From Hsuehochloa calcarea (Eukaryota > Streptophyta > Magnoliopsida > Poales > Poaceae): 64,000 bases of DNA. A model generated the notes under the pieces. That model did not search any database, was not told where the DNA came from, and saw nothing but the letters and a program-made list of their open reading frames with translations. Shown in pieces: positions 24,255-36,448 of the stretch (position 1 is the stretch's first letter; every line of letters starts with the position of its first letter). The stretch lies in the NCBI GenBank assembly GCA_036346395.1, contig CM070594.1, positions 26,383,385 through 26,447,384 of the forward strand. Reading direction: 5' to 3'. The position numbers were made by a program, and so were the translations under genes.

Positions 24255-25426
24255 TTTAAAATTCAAGTGAAAACTTCCCAAAATTGGAGTTGAAAGTTCA
24301 AATGGTTGGTTGAAAATGCTCCGAATTCGGGTTGCAAGGTCATTGAGTTGAAAGTGAAAGTTCCAAAAAAAATTTTGACAGAAAAACATTAGGAGACCTT
24401 CCTACCGTATATTATAGATAATAATTTACAGGTAGAGTATATACACAAGCAACAGGTAGACAGCAGGAATAACGTGCATGCGTGAAATAGAGGCACCCAT
24501 TGAACAATGGTGTCGATCGAGGTCTACGGCATTTCGTCCAGACGACGATAGCATGAAAACGGGACAAAAAAAAAAGTTGCCAACGACCGTAGCAGTTCTC
24601 GCTCGCTAATCCAAACACCAATTGCACCGATGTCGCATGGAGTAAGATGCACGGCGCATGCTAATTCATGCAGGTGGATCTGGAGGTTGAACACATAAGG
24701 GTCGTTTGGTTTGCTACCCACCTAAACCAAACTAAATAATTGTTGATGTTTGATTTGCTACTGAATATTTGATAACATTCACAAAAATTTGTTAACATCA
24801 GCGAAATCTAATATCACATATGGAATATCTAAAGATGAGTAAATCGCACTAAAATGTAGTTGGCCACCATCAAAACAAGGCTCTTTTTTTTTCTTTCTAA
24901 TATTTGGTTTTACCTTAGATTCTCGCTGTACCAAAATCTTGAATTACTCATTTTGGACATCAACCAAAGAGACCCACAACAATCCCGAAGAGGAACGGAC
25001 AGCCACCGACAGCTAGCTTTATACGTGACGGGTACGTTTCCTGTGACCCTACGAGCCCTACTACCGCTACCGCTACCGCTACCGCTAATTAAACGCGCCT
25101 TTTATTTCCTCAAACGGTCCAATGAGATGGGATGTGCCCTAATGCAGTGTCGGCGATCAATCTTTCCATGAATAATCACGCTTCATTTATTCCGAACTGG
25201 CCAATGGGCCCCCAAGCCATTCTATTCTATTCTATTCTGTGTCACGTCTGACTCGGGCCGGCTCGCCATTGGAATAAAAGTTTGTTCCGAAACTAACGGG
25301 GCCATTAGCCGCTGACCATTTCGCTAGTATGGTTTAGTAGCAACTAATCAAGCCGTGTGGTGTGGATTAATTCGGTTGGGTTCCTAGACGCAAGCCTTAG
25401 CTGTCAGGGCATATTTCACACAGCTG
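24255..25426. other. Intergenic with small simple repeats
   Basis: No gene is recognised. An (ACCGCT)n run lies at 25062-25087 and a (TATTC)n run near 25222-25237. A possible degenerate MITE (24708-24878) has weak inverted ends rich in TTTGGTTTG. Confidence 0.5.
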
Positions 25427-25682
25427 CTCCCTCCGGTTTTAAAAACAAATTATTTTAGAATAAATGCAATCAATTTTTTTTTAAAAAAAATTAGCTATTG
25501 ATATCATTTTAAATATTTAGATTAGATACATGAAAATTATATGTGTAGATTCGTATCAAAAAACACTTTTCATATTATTATAATTTTATTTGATTTTACA
25601 AATATTTTATAATAATAATAATAATAATCAGCGGTCAAAGTTAGACATCGTGAAACTAACTTATTTTTTGAACAGGAGAGAG
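25427..25682. mobile_element. Stowaway-like MITE, degenerate
   Basis: It starts CTCCCTCCGGTTTTAAAA and ends with TTATTTTTTGAACAGGAGAG, imperfect versions of the grass Stowaway terminal repeats (CTCCCTCCGT...ACGGAGGGAG). A TA follows on the right at 25683. The inside is A/T-rich with an ATA microsatellite (25612-25628) and the phrase GTCAAAGTTAGACATCGTG, common in this MITE family. It is non-coding; movement would depend on a mariner-type transposase elsewhere. Confidence 0.7.
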
Positions 25683-25684
25683 TA

Positions 25685-26803
25685 TACGTTATTAACTAGT
25701 AGTGTTACGTAACTATGGGAGAATTACTCTACATTTCTTCACCTAGTTTTCCGTCTCATTTAGTGCCCCCCATGTGGCATGCCGGAGCCAGGCTGGGTAC
25801 CGAATAGGACCAGGAAAATGGAGAATCAAAGGGAGTCACGTCCTGGTATTCTCAACTAGTTATTGCATGTTTTTGGTGGATTGTCATTTGTCCCATATGA
25901 TAGCATGAAATGAACTGAAATTACTCTAAAAAAAATGAGCTCATCTGAAAGACAAGGCACCCTTGGTGCTCACCGATTTCAACAAGTCAGCTCCAGCAAG
26001 ATTTTGTCACAGGTAGATCTACGTGCTCAATTCTTCAGGAATGAAGGGTTTTGCAAAATCGACGGAGAAACTAAAGGCAAGTAATCACTGTCAAAATGCA
26101 ATCAGAAAGAGAGACTCATATCAACACACACACACACACAAAAAGGGTTATTTATAAAAACTTTATTACTACAATCCAACGGTTAGTTTGCAAAATCATG
26201 TCAAGAGTTGATCTGAAGTCTCAACAAAACTCCACGTAGACCCGCAAACAGGAACCTCGCATAAACAAGATGGCATTCTAAGGAAAAGGAAGAAAATAGT
26301 CCCTCCAAGAACCATCTCTTGCCGTTTCTAAATGCGTCAAGAACAGAACTCCAGTTGACTTTTTCTTTCTGCAGGTCAATCCATGGCTGATGGCCGGCAC
26401 AGTTGCAAATTTGCAAGGAGACGCCACCCAAAACAAAGCAAGGAAAGAATCGGTGTGCTAATTCGCTAGCCTTTGAGAAAGAAAGAAGGGAAGAAAGCCA
26501 AACAAATCACCCAAAAAAAAGTAAGAAGATGAGTAGTAAAATTAAGAAGCCGTTCGCTGGATCCCCAAGCACAGGCAGAATCACACAACGATAAGAAACC
26601 ATCCATGATCCATCAGTTTATACACGGCTTAGAATTTACAGAACAATTAAATCATGCCCATCTCGTGGGTACCGTCCCAACCCAATCTTTTCGTTAAAAC
26701 AGCAGTGAAGAAGAAAAAGAAAACGAAGCAGCAGGGAAGCATTTAACGATTGGAACCTCCTCCGTCGTCGACGGCGGGGACCGGCACGAGAGGCGAGCCG
26801 GGC
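25685..26803. other. Intergenic and 3' flank of RALF gene
   Basis: No gene is recognised. A CA microsatellite is present at about 26121-26141. The last 150-200 bases (right side) are presumably the 3' untranslated region of the RALF gene; no clear AATAAA signal is seen on the minus strand. Confidence 0.5.
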
Positions 26804-27154
26804 TCAGCCGCGGCAGCGCGTGATGGCGGAGCATCCGCGGGAGTAGGGGTTGCCCTGCGCGCCGGGGCGGCAGTTGTAGTAGGACGCCCCCCGCACGGAG
26901 CAGGGCACGGAGTCCCTCCGCAGCGCGCCGTAGCTGATGTAGCTGGGGCTCTGCAGCACCCGCCGCACCACCGCGTCGCCGCCGAACCCGAACCCGTCTG
27001 CCTCCTCGCCCGCGCCCGTCACCCCGAGTTCCCAGCTCAGCGGCACCACCACCGCGCCAACGCCGGCTCCTCCCGCCGCGCCACGGGCCAGTGCGAGGAG
27101 GAGGACGAGGAGGGCGGAGGCGACGACCACAAGGGAGGCAGTGGTTCTTGCCAT
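26804..27154 (-). CDS. RALF (rapid alkalinization factor) peptide hormone precursor
   Basis: 116 residues, intronless. RALF peptides are secreted cysteine-rich hormones that bind CrRLK1L receptor kinases such as FERONIA and raise apoplastic pH, affecting cell expansion. Seen here: a hydrophobic signal peptide (about residues 5-25), a variable acidic pro-region, the RRVL site (64-67) that fits the RRxL cleavage site of subtilase S1P, the YISY receptor-activation motif (72-75), and four cysteines at 85, 95, 108 and 114 with the spacing of the family. The C-terminal segment from about 70 to 116 is the mature peptide. The start at 27154 is chosen because it gives the signal peptide at the N terminus and has a GCC-ATG-GC context; an in-frame upstream ATG at 27274 would put 40 charged residues before it. 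GC content is high throughout, as in many grass genes. This is the only convincing host gene in the window. Confidence 0.95.
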   Translation of the reverse strand: MARTTASLVVVASALLVLLLALARGAAGGAGVGAVVVPLSWELGVTGAGEEADGFGFGGDAVVRRVLQSPSYISYGALRRDSVPCSVRGASYYNCRPGAQGNPYSRGCSAITRCRG

Positions 27155-27281
27155 GGCGAAGGCCCAAGAGGGAAAGGGAGCCTGTGTGGTTTGGTGTTTG
27201 GCTTCTCGCTCTCGCTCTCGCTCGACTGCTCTGCTTTTTGGTGGGGTTTGGTGTTTGGCTTCTCGCAGCGGCAAGGTAGTC

Positions 27282-27292
27282 GAGTATAGTGC
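27282..27292 (-). promoter_or_regulatory. Possible TATA box of the RALF gene
   Basis: CACTATACTCG on the minus strand, about 130 bases upstream of the start codon. A short direct repeat in the leader (near 27187-27206 and 27246-27264, containing TTTGGTGTTTGGCTTCTCG) lies between it and the start. Weak call by position only. Confidence 0.3.
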
Positions 27293-27294
27293 TG

Positions 27295-28280
27295 GGTGGT
27301 CTCGCCTCTGCTTGGGTTTTACAGGGAGGGAGGGAGAAGAACCGAACGGTCGAAACGATCAAATGAGGAATGGAATTGCGCGTGGGAGAGCTGCCGCACA
27401 GTGGGACCGACCGATTCGATTTGTTACACCGTGCGTGTTGCGCCACCGAACATACGTACCGCGACAACACCAACGGCTCCCTAGGCTGCAAAAAATGCAG
27501 GATTCAACTTGTGATGTCTCGAATGATCGGTGTATTTTTTTCTCTTGCAAAGGATTAAATGGCAAGTCCCGAAACGAATACGTTGGACGCTAGATTGTTT
27601 GGTCGATCGAGTAATGGCAAAATCTCAAGGGATCAAAGAACAAATTAAATTTAGAAACACGTTGCTCGTTAATGACTACACGCTCTATGCGACACACGGA
27701 CTTAACTCTCCGACTATCGATTATGTATCTGTTGTTGCCGCCGGATCCAATCAGGATAAATCCACGACGCCATCGACGCCTAACGAATAAGTGTTCTAGA
27801 TGAATATAATCTGACTAAATTAGAATTTTCTCTCTCTAAAATACCAGGGCCACGGCGTAGGTTGGCCGCGCCCGTGCTCTCCTCTCCGTCCACGGGTTAG
27901 TCCCAATCCTCACTTGTCCATCCATCACTGATCACTCACCTCTCTAAACTCTCTCCAGTACTTGAATTCGCCGAGCCGTCCATGATATGGACGTTGCACC
28001 TAATAACATGAGAGCTCATGAATCATGACAGTCGTGGTCTAGCCTAGGTTCGACTCGTCCATCTATCGTGACGCTACTAGTACCGGTAGTAGTTGCTACA
28101 ATGATGGCATGGAAATGCCGTTAAGGCGCGCCGCGCGCATGTGCTCGATGAACCTGCTAAGATACCCGGCCCAGGCCGTTTGGTTCCTAGTATACAAAGG
28201 GGATCTTCACTCATTGGTACTACAGATTTATAAAAAGTAATAAAAAAAGGTAGAAGTCATCTCACATATATATATATATA
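27295..28280. other. Upstream flank of RALF, intergenic
   Basis: No gene is recognised. A TA microsatellite lies at about 28265-28281, exactly where the recognisable part of copia A begins. Confidence 0.5.
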
Positions 28281-28388
28281 TATTCAATATATTATTATGT
28301 TTCTGTATTCCTGCATCGTTCAAACGATTATGAGTTTGTCTACGAAATAATTACTCGGACTGGATTCACCAGCGACGGTTCCTTAACA
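28281..28388 (+). repeat. Copia A 5' LTR, 3' end only
   Basis: It matches the end of the copia B LTR (reverse complement of 21972-22085) from TTCAATATA to CAGCGACGGTTCC, ending in AACA. The upstream part is replaced by a TA microsatellite or diverged. Confidence 0.65.
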
Positions 28389-28401
28389 TGATATCAGCAT
28401 G
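28389..28401 (+). other. Copia A primer binding site
   Basis: TGATATCAGCATG directly after the LTR end; a slightly changed initiator-methionine tRNA site (TGGTATCAGAGC). Confidence 0.65.
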
Positions 28402-29745
28402 ATTGACTCTCCTCGGATCGAAAGGTAATCATCGAAGAACGACGCTCGTAGATTGAATCATTTTTCTATATTGCTTTCAATTATGCAAATTTGGCTTTCT
28501 AGATTTGTTTTCTCTACGATGCAAATCCGCTCTAATCTACCGCGAGCCGAATTGAAGTCGCCGACACAATGTCAATCGGTAGATTACATGAAAAAGTGGA
28601 TGTCGATTGTACCATAGATCGAAAATCGCACATCCGTTCTAATCTACCGTGACCCGACATGAAGTCACCGGCCAAGCCGATCGATGTATTGCATGAATAG
28701 TTCTCTGATGAACAGTGCTTGTATGCACAGTACTCAGATGAACAGTGCTTATATGAACAGTAACAGATAAAAAATTCAACCGATGCACACCCTAGAGCTG
28801 TGCGCTGCCGCCGACCTCTGCCGACCGGCGTCGCCCCGCACGGCCATCCCGCCTCCACGCCGATCACCCGCAAAGATCGCCGCCATGCACCGCTCCTCGC
28901 CGATCGCCGCAGCATCATCGCCGCTTCGCACGGCCGCTCCTCGTTAACCCCTGCCGCGGCCCCACCTCCCGCGAGAGACAACGCACCAAGATGCGCCTCC
29001 CCGACAACCTCGCCAGAAGCGGCGCCACCGCCTCGCGCCTCCTAGCGCTATGCCAGAAGCGCGCCACCCACCTTCTCGGCCGACCAAGCACGACCACCGC
29101 TTTGAAGCGGTGCGCCTCTCCGCCACCCGGCCAGACTCAGTAGCACCGCGCCTCATTGCTGCTCGCCACCCATGCCAAGCGCCATTGCTCGGGCGCCGCC
29201 GCCATGGAGGACGAGGGAGAACCCTAATCTCCCATGGGGAATTTAACCGTACCGATGGGTCACGTGAACGGGCCCAAAGGCAATCGGGCATGGAATCACC
29301 CCGCCATCAAACCGAACGAAAAAGAAAAAAATCCTTGTTTTTGCAAAAAGGCCCTCAGAATTTCAAAATATACGAAATTTTCTCGAATGTAAATTTGCAC
29401 ATCGAAATTGCATAATTCGCCGAAAATTCATATTCCAGTAGAAAAGGGACTCGGAAAATCAATTTTTGAATAATTTTAAACTTTTGAAGCATGTTTAACT
29501 TTGTTATTATTATTTCTATGCAATTTATGTATTGTATTTACCTTTTTTATTATTTGTGACTATTTATATTGCTTTTAATCACTGAAAATAGCATTAAATC
29601 ATGAAAAATGTATAGAAAAATACTAGAACATTATGCGAATTTTTGCAACCATTTTATGCAAATTACCAGAAGTAATCTTATGAACTCTTTGCATGAATAT
29701 ATAGATGACTAGCATTACTGACCGGAGTTCAAGAGTCGCCCAAAG
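28402..29745 (+). other. Copia A leader region
   Basis: Non-coding leader between primer site and gag. It has two related segments, 28515-28590 and 28624-28700, each with a TCTAATCTACCG core and a CGAT..GTA(G/T)ATT(A/G)CATGAA end; the same pair occurs in copia B. Then follow short CAGTGCTTATATGAA-type repeats (28705-28765), a GC-rich part (28790-29240) and an A/T-rich part. No supported gene. Confidence 0.6.
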
Positions 29746-30759
29746 ATGGCCACAATTACCGACTTGGGCATCGATGTCGAATCGCATTTGGAGCCAAGAA
29801 GCTCCGTCTCGCTATTAGACTTGGCCCGTTGAAGGACACCACTCCAACTGTTGAGAAAAATGATCAAGCACTTCATTTTCGTAGATACCATCTCGGCGTA
29901 ACGCTCAAGAATGAGTATATGGCGGAAAAGAATGCACTAACTTTATGGACCGCACTGAAGAAGCGGTTCGAGAAGCTGAAGTACACCATTCTTCCTCGAG
30001 CAGAGCAGGAATGGATCCGACTACGTTTTATTGACTACAAGACCGTGGAGGAGTACAATTCTGCATTGCATAGAATTTGTACAACTCTTCAACTTTGAGG
30101 TAATATCACCACCGATGAGCAAAAGATGGAGAAAACTCTCTCTACCTTTCACCCAAACGCGGTGCGATCCGCACGCAACTATCGTTAGGACGGCTACAAG
30201 GAGTATGCCAATAAGATTGACATCATGCAAGTTGCGGAAGCTCAAGATGACGTTCTCAGAAAGAACTACATCTTATAGCCTGCTAGTAGCAATGTTGGCC
30301 ATGAAGTCAATGCAAGCAGTTACAAGGTGTGGAAGACTCACTCAAAGGAAAGAGGCAAGAAGGGTAAGGTCATGGGTCGTAAAACCAAGCAAAATGCTCA
30401 AACCAAGAAGGGCGAACAAAAGAAGCACGATGAGAAACTCTATGGTCAGTAGGACCAAAGTTGCTACAAATATGACACTTGGGGATATTGGTCATGTGTT
30501 TGCCGTGAGCCGTAGTATGTGATTGATGCTTTCAAGTCCAAGAAGAAGGGCAAAGACAGCACGAGGCACACCTCGTCATTGCAGGCACAGATGATCCACA
30601 TTCATGGGTTGCACCCATGGATGTAGACAGACCAGCAGCAGCCTCCATCACACCTTCTTTGGACATCGCAGCAGAAGCGGCTGTAGTTGCTGAGTAGAGA
30701 AGTTGGACATGGAGCAGATTCAGGCAGAAGTTTCTTCATACTTCGCTGATTCGATCTAA
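29746..30759 (+). pseudogene. gag: Copia A gag
   Basis: Retrotransposon capsid protein of the UBN2/retrotran_gag type. It starts at ATG 29746; a one-base shift near 29828 leads into the well-preserved core at 29829-30098 (YHLGVTLKNEYMAEKNALTL, LRFIDYKTVEEYNSALHRI). The downstream capsid segment and the zinc-knuckle region (about 30450-30500) are readable, but the knuckle has lost a cysteine and a histidine and stops intervene. The last residues, SSYFADSI before TAA at 30757-30759, are conserved in the second copy at 40556-40558 (TAG there), so this stop is likely the genuine gag end. Confidence 0.82.
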
Positions 30760-30999
30760 TGCGCGCATTGCACTTAGATTTTATAGTCATTTGCAATTTA
30801 TGACTGTGATAGAATATTGAATTTTTTGAATAATGGTTGTAAGCTCTAAGAGAGCAAAGCAATAAATTCTTATGATGAGTCCTGTAAGACTTTTTCCCGT
30901 ATTGATAATAACAAGTTATGTTATGGATTGAAGTATTTTATTTATGTGTGTGGATTGCTTCCCACCCCATATTAATAAATACTTTATATATCAGAACAC
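30760..30999 (+). other. Copia A spacer between gag and protease
   Basis: About 240 bases with no reading frame, A/T-rich, with AATAAA at 30861-30866. The first 185 or so bases are conserved in the copy at 40559-40742. It separates a gag with its own stop from protease, which is unusual for copia elements that make one polyprotein. Confidence 0.65.
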
Positions 31000-32272
31000 T
31001 TGTGGCGCCCTTTGTTGGAAGTGTGCTTAGCAGATAGCGGCACAATGAATACAATATTAAGAGAGACAAAAAAATTTCAGTTGATTAGTAAGAATGCTGG
31101 TAGTCTTACAACAATCGCAGGCAGCGATACATGTATAATAGGCTCAGGAAGAGTCGTAATTATACTCCTGATGGGCACAACATTGGTCATTAAAGAAGCC
31201 TTATTGTACCCAGAATCAACTAGGACTCTCTTAAGCATTAAAAATATTCGCGCTAACGGTGTCCACGTAGAGACTGAAGAAGACTATGGTAAGGAATAGC
31301 CGCTCATTACAAAGCGTGAAGAAAATAGAAAAGGGGGTATTAGAATGACTTTCTTCATATGAATCTGGGCTATACTACACTCACATTAAGGCACCTGCAG
31401 CCTATATTGTCTCAAAAACAACTTTTAGAAGCTCTAAACTTTTCTGTCTCTAGCATGATAGATTAGACCACCCCGGTCTTAGAATGATGAGAAATATAAT
31501 TACTAATTCTCAGGAATATAATATCAATGTAAATAATTTTTTGAATCAGGAAGATTTTGTGTGCCCCGCATGTGCCACCGAGAAACTGATTACTAGACCC
31601 TCTACTCTGAAAGTAAAATATGAAATCCCTGCATTCCTGGACCGTATCCAGGGAGATATTTGCGGTCCTATACAACCCCTGTCAAGACCATTTAGGTACT
31701 TTATTGTGTTCATCGATGCTTCCTCGAAATGGTCGCACGTATATTTATTGCCCACGAGAAACCACACTTTTGTAGAGCTAATCTCGCAGATAATTAGAAT
31801 TGAAAATAATTTCCCTGATTATCATGTGAAGTCCACTAGAATGGACAACGCTGGAGAATTTACTTTGAAGACATTTGATGATTATTGCATGGCAATGGGA
31901 ATTAAAGTTCAGTATTAAATACCGTATGTCCACACCCAGAATGGACTAGCAGAATTGTAATTTACCAACTACATGTTGGGGATACACAGTCCTGAACGCA
32001 GCAGCTCTCATCAATTTTAGATTATCGGTAAATAACATCCAACACCTATGCAACTAGCGCAAGGGTCAATACCGAAAATTTCTCATCCTTGAATATTTGG
32101 TTACAAGGTTTATGTACCTATGCCATCACCACAGCGAACTACAATGGGCCATCTCCAAAAGTCAGGGATATACATTGGTTATGAGACATCATCCATAATC
32201 CGGTATTTAGACCATATGATTGAAGATTTGCATGCAGCCCGCTTCTCTAATAGAATATTAGATGAGGATTAT
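31000..32272 (+). pseudogene. pol: Copia A protease and integrase
   Basis: Aspartic protease: LADSGTMNTIL with catalytic DSG at 31033-31041. Integrase: finger histidines near 31445-31475, and the CPAC pair at 31564-31575 (VCPACATEKL). The catalytic region has GDICGPI (about 31655) and STRMDNAGEF (about 31836-31865), and HTQNGLAEL (about 31930-31957) carries the acidic residue of DDE. An in-frame stop (TAA 31916-31918) and further stops break it. It is cut at 32272 by the second chromovirus. Confidence 0.85.
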
Positions 32273-35200
32273 TGTAATATCCCAAAATTTGGCTTTTAAA
32301 AAATCTTTTGAGTAGTTTAGATCCCTGAAAAATTTCACCAATTTTATTTGAATTAATAAAGCTTAATTGGGATTTTTTTATGTTTAAATATTTAATTTAA
32401 CTAATATAAAGATTAATTAAATCAAAACCCATGTTATTTGGTTTCCTTGTGTTCCAAGGAATTTTTTGGTATTTTCTAAGATTTTTCCAGACTTGTTTGC
32501 TATTTATTTGATCTTCTTGATTTTTAGCATTTTATTTAATTCTGAAAATCATTTATTTTCTCTCTCCTCTCTCTTTCTGATTGCCATGCGGTTCTTTGTT
32601 CACATCGATTTCCAACCGCGTGCTGCCGACTTCATTTCGTACGCATTTCAACCAAATCTTTCAAAAATCATATCTTTCTCCTCGGTGTATATAAAAACAA
32701 ACTGTTTGCGTCCAGACGTCCGTCTTGACCTCCGCTTCCAATCCCCTGAATTGGTTTCTTGCGAGTCAATGTATTTTCGTCGCTATCTGCAAAATACCGA
32801 GTTCCAACCAAAGATCTTCTCCGACGAGTTTCTCCTTCATTCGTCGTCTTCTAGTCGAACAGTCTGCGGCGTTGGGTTTCGCGGCGTTGTGCTCTACATC
32901 ATGGTTCCACCCCCTTCGCCCGAAGATCACTGGAGCACCGTCGGCCATTAAAGCCCAAGCGTATTCTTCGCGTTGCTCGCTTCCTAAGTGAGTTTTTCCA
33001 AAATCCAACCACACCATCGCGTCCGGCTCGTTGTTTTTTTTTCCGTTTTGCCCTTTGCGGCCATCATCCGCCGTCATTGCCGTGCCACGTCGTGTGCCAA
33101 AATCAGCCTGTAGCTCTGTAGCTTTCGGTTTTCTTCTCTATTCTGTTCCTCTTCTTTGTCCTGTTCTCCAGTACGCGGATTCTCTGATGTATAACCTCAA
33201 GTCTTTCTCTCTATTCTCTATTCCTTGCTTTGCTCCCTCAGCACCAAAATCCTTGCCGCCTTCTGTCAACTTGCGCCATGAACAAGAGGGTGAAGCCTCT
33301 GTTCAATGTCTCTTCTCTGGACAAAGCATGTAGAAGCTTTCCAATGCAAGCTTGGGCTCTCTTTCTCTGTGTCTCTGTTCATCTCCTTCTATGATGATTG
33401 GTTCCCTTTGTCATCTACACCTATTCAAGCCATATATCTTTGTTTCCCTGGTGTACGGACCCAATGTGTCATACAAGAAAATAAATATCTCCTCTCACTT
33501 ACATGTAGACGCCACATGTCATCCACCTAATTAAAAACCCTTATTATTTATCTCTCTTACATGCGGGTCCCGCATGTCAGTCAACTCTTGGTCAACCTTC
33601 GTTCATGAGCTTAGTCCACCGTGGACTAGCATATCTCTGTGGACCTGGTTCATAGACCAGTGGCCCACATGTCAACCTCTAATCCTATTTTCAAGAATTA
33701 ATTTAATTCTTGAAAAATACTTTATTTTATTTGTCCCCACATGTCGCTCTCTTTGCCTTCTTCTGGAATTATTTTCAATTCTAAAAATTCATAAATATTA
33801 GTAGGTCCCACATGTCATACACTCAGTAATTTTCTAATATTTTGGAATAAAATATTCTGAGAATATTCTGTAGACCCACATGTCAGTTTCTCTCTCTATT
33901 TTTATTTTCACCATTTCACGTGAATCTCAAACTTCCAAAAGACATATCTTCTTCATCCAAACTCCGATTGAACCCATTCAAGTTTCTAATTTCATCTAAA
34001 TTCAATATCTATCTTTCAGTACCATTCAATTTCAATTTGGAGTTTATTTGATTTATATTTTTGAATTTTGTTTGTTTTATGCTTTCTTTCGTTAGACGTC
34101 AAGTCTCTAATCGTCCGAGGAGCTGAAGTTTAAGGAAGTGGAAGATCAAAGATAAATAAAACCATCATTGCTATAGCAAGACAAGTTATACCTTTGATCA
34201 TATTGCACCCAGTTTTCAAAATATTTTGTTTCAATGTATTGCATTCTATTTGAAGCATTTATTTAAATACTTTTGGGTTTAGTTATTGATCCAAATTGTT
34301 ATATCCACCTTGTATATTGTTATGCCATGATCTTTTGTCACCCTAGGTTGGTTTATTATTAGTTGGTATTATCGTAGAACCAACATGGGTTGGTTAGATA
34401 CGAGTAGATTGCTTAGCCATGCTACGAGTCATCATTTTATGTGAGTTGCAAATATAAACTTGATTAAGTGATTATGGAACTGTGTGTGTTGTGTGTTATT
34501 ACTGGTTGATGGCATGTGTTGCACTTAACCAACATGGTGGAAAAAGATTTAGACTGAGGCAAGTGGTGGATTCTGTGTGATATGGTGGAGCTGTGTGCTG
34601 GGTATTATTGACTGTGTGACTTAGTTAGAAATTAAAAGTCTTGCCTTGGTCAATTAAGGACTTAACTTTGTGCGCCATTGAATCGAGCCTTACTGTACAA
34701 CCACATGCTTGATATGGGACGAGCCTAACTTAGTAGGTTATGGGGTCTTGACATTGACAACTCAGGTTGTAGGTTAGGCTGTGTGATGGTGTAGGTGTGC
34801 ACTACAACATAGGTCACATCACGAGACGGTTCGTCGCATCCCTGTCTAACGGTGTGTGTCGTACCAAATGCTGTGTGTATCGGTTGGACGACAGGAAAGC
34901 ACATCGGGAGTGTCAATGTTTGAGATGCAGTTTCTGAATGGTTTTGTTATAGTCAGTGTTGGCCACACTGATTATATCATGTGGGTAAAGTGTACAACCT
35001 TCGCAGAGTGTTTAATCAATCTATTCGAATAGCCGCGTCCGCGGTCATGAACATGCTCGGGGATTTCACACAAGGGGTAGATTTTTATAAAACCATTGGG
35101 AAGGGTCAGCTGTGTGAGATAACTTGTGCAGTTTTGTGAATAACTTGTTTAGACTGTGTGTCTTTTGTGAAAATAAATATCAAATTATTATTGTTTATTT

Positions 35201-35712
35201 GTTTTAAATAGTGTTTTCAATCTATTATTTATATTCAATTGCAAATGTTGCTTTTTGCAAAAGAGCCACATAAGCCATTCCTTTGGAATAATCTATCATC
35301 TATAAATTGCATTATGTGGTATGACTTGCAAGTACGGTTGTGTACTCATACTTGCTTCAAACAATCAACAGAAGTGGAGGAATCATCAGTCAACAAGGTC
35401 TACTTCAAGAATCGTGGAGAACTAGGTCACGCTACCCCACTCGATTGCCTGTGGGTATATGGATGGGCTTCACTAAAGTTATTCCGGCTCGTTCCGCTGC
35501 AGCTTTATTGAGCTATTTGTCTTCTGAGATATTAATTCTAAGCTTTGACCTTAAGGTCTTTACTCTCATAATTATTGTTATTTGTTTATTTATTAGTCCA
35601 CTTTGCATATGAAAATGATATTTCATCGATGTTGCCACTGTGTGCACTAGCGTGATCCTGGACTAGTGCAGTATACACAGAGGGTCTAGATTTACATATT
35701 TGGGTCCCGACA
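32273..35712 (+). repeat. Second chromovirus 5' LTR
   Basis: 3440 bp, TG...CA ends (TGTAATATCCC to CCCGACA), followed four bases later by a primer site. It has the long R-U5 typical of Tekay-like LTRs, including TATTCGAATAGCCGCGTCCG near 35025-35045. Part of it (33290-33516) is repeated at 40207-40427. No host gene is inside. Confidence 0.78.
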
Positions 35713-35716
35713 GAGG

Positions 35717-35729
35717 TGATATCATAGCC
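35717..35729 (+). other. Second chromovirus primer binding site
   Basis: TGATATCATAGCC, two changes from the initiator-methionine tRNA site TGGTATCAGAGCC. Confidence 0.65.
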
Positions 35730-36448
35730 ATATCGACTGTAGGTCGTGACCTTAGTTAGAAGGGCCGTGTTTAAGGAAACTTCAAAACTTATTTTACAAA
35801 TGGAAAATATTAATGATGTGCTATTCTCATCTTGTCTAGCTTCTGTAGTCTTCCACTCTAATAATTTCTCATCTATATTCTTCCTCACCATTTTGAGTAT
35901 TAAATTGGACCTTCTTTCCTTGTAACTTCTATAGTTGTCGTTACCTGTGCCAGATATCTTGGTGGATACCCAAGAGCCATTTTCAACAACTCTCTGAAGA
36001 CCATGCAACCAGCAATGACGTATCGACATCTCTCCAAGTGTTCAAGACAAGTTTGTCGCAAGAATTGAAGACCAAGAAGAAGTTGTACGTCGCCCCTGTC
36101 TCTCTCAAAGTTTTGCCTACAAGGATCACAAGTAGTCAACGTTTGATGAAGATATTGACCAGTTCAATTTTTCTTCAGACCAGTCATATAGGATAAATCA
36201 GCGTTGGTTCCTCTCATGTGTTGAGCCAAGTCGCCCAGTTAAGTTAGAATTAAATCAACTAGACGATTAGATTTTTATTTTCCTTCTTCTGTGTGAAGTT
36301 TACCTGTGAGTTTTATGCTCTTAATAGCTTTCCGGCTATTTGTATGTTCCTTGGTGTTCTTTGGGTTAAAACCTGCTCCCCTTAGTAGGTTGTCTCTCCT
36401 TACCTTGTGCTTTTCCCTCTCATCTATTAAGCCTCGGTCAGCCAGTAG

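Noticed and set aside
24708..24878. Possible MITE with TTTGGTTTG-type ends
   Set aside because: Inverted ends match only weakly and no target duplication could be fixed; kept as a note only.
26750..27289. 179-codon plus-strand reading frame opposite RALF
   Set aside because: It is the shadow of the GC-rich RALF coding sequence; its composition is alanine/glycine/arginine noise, while the minus strand has a full RALF domain.
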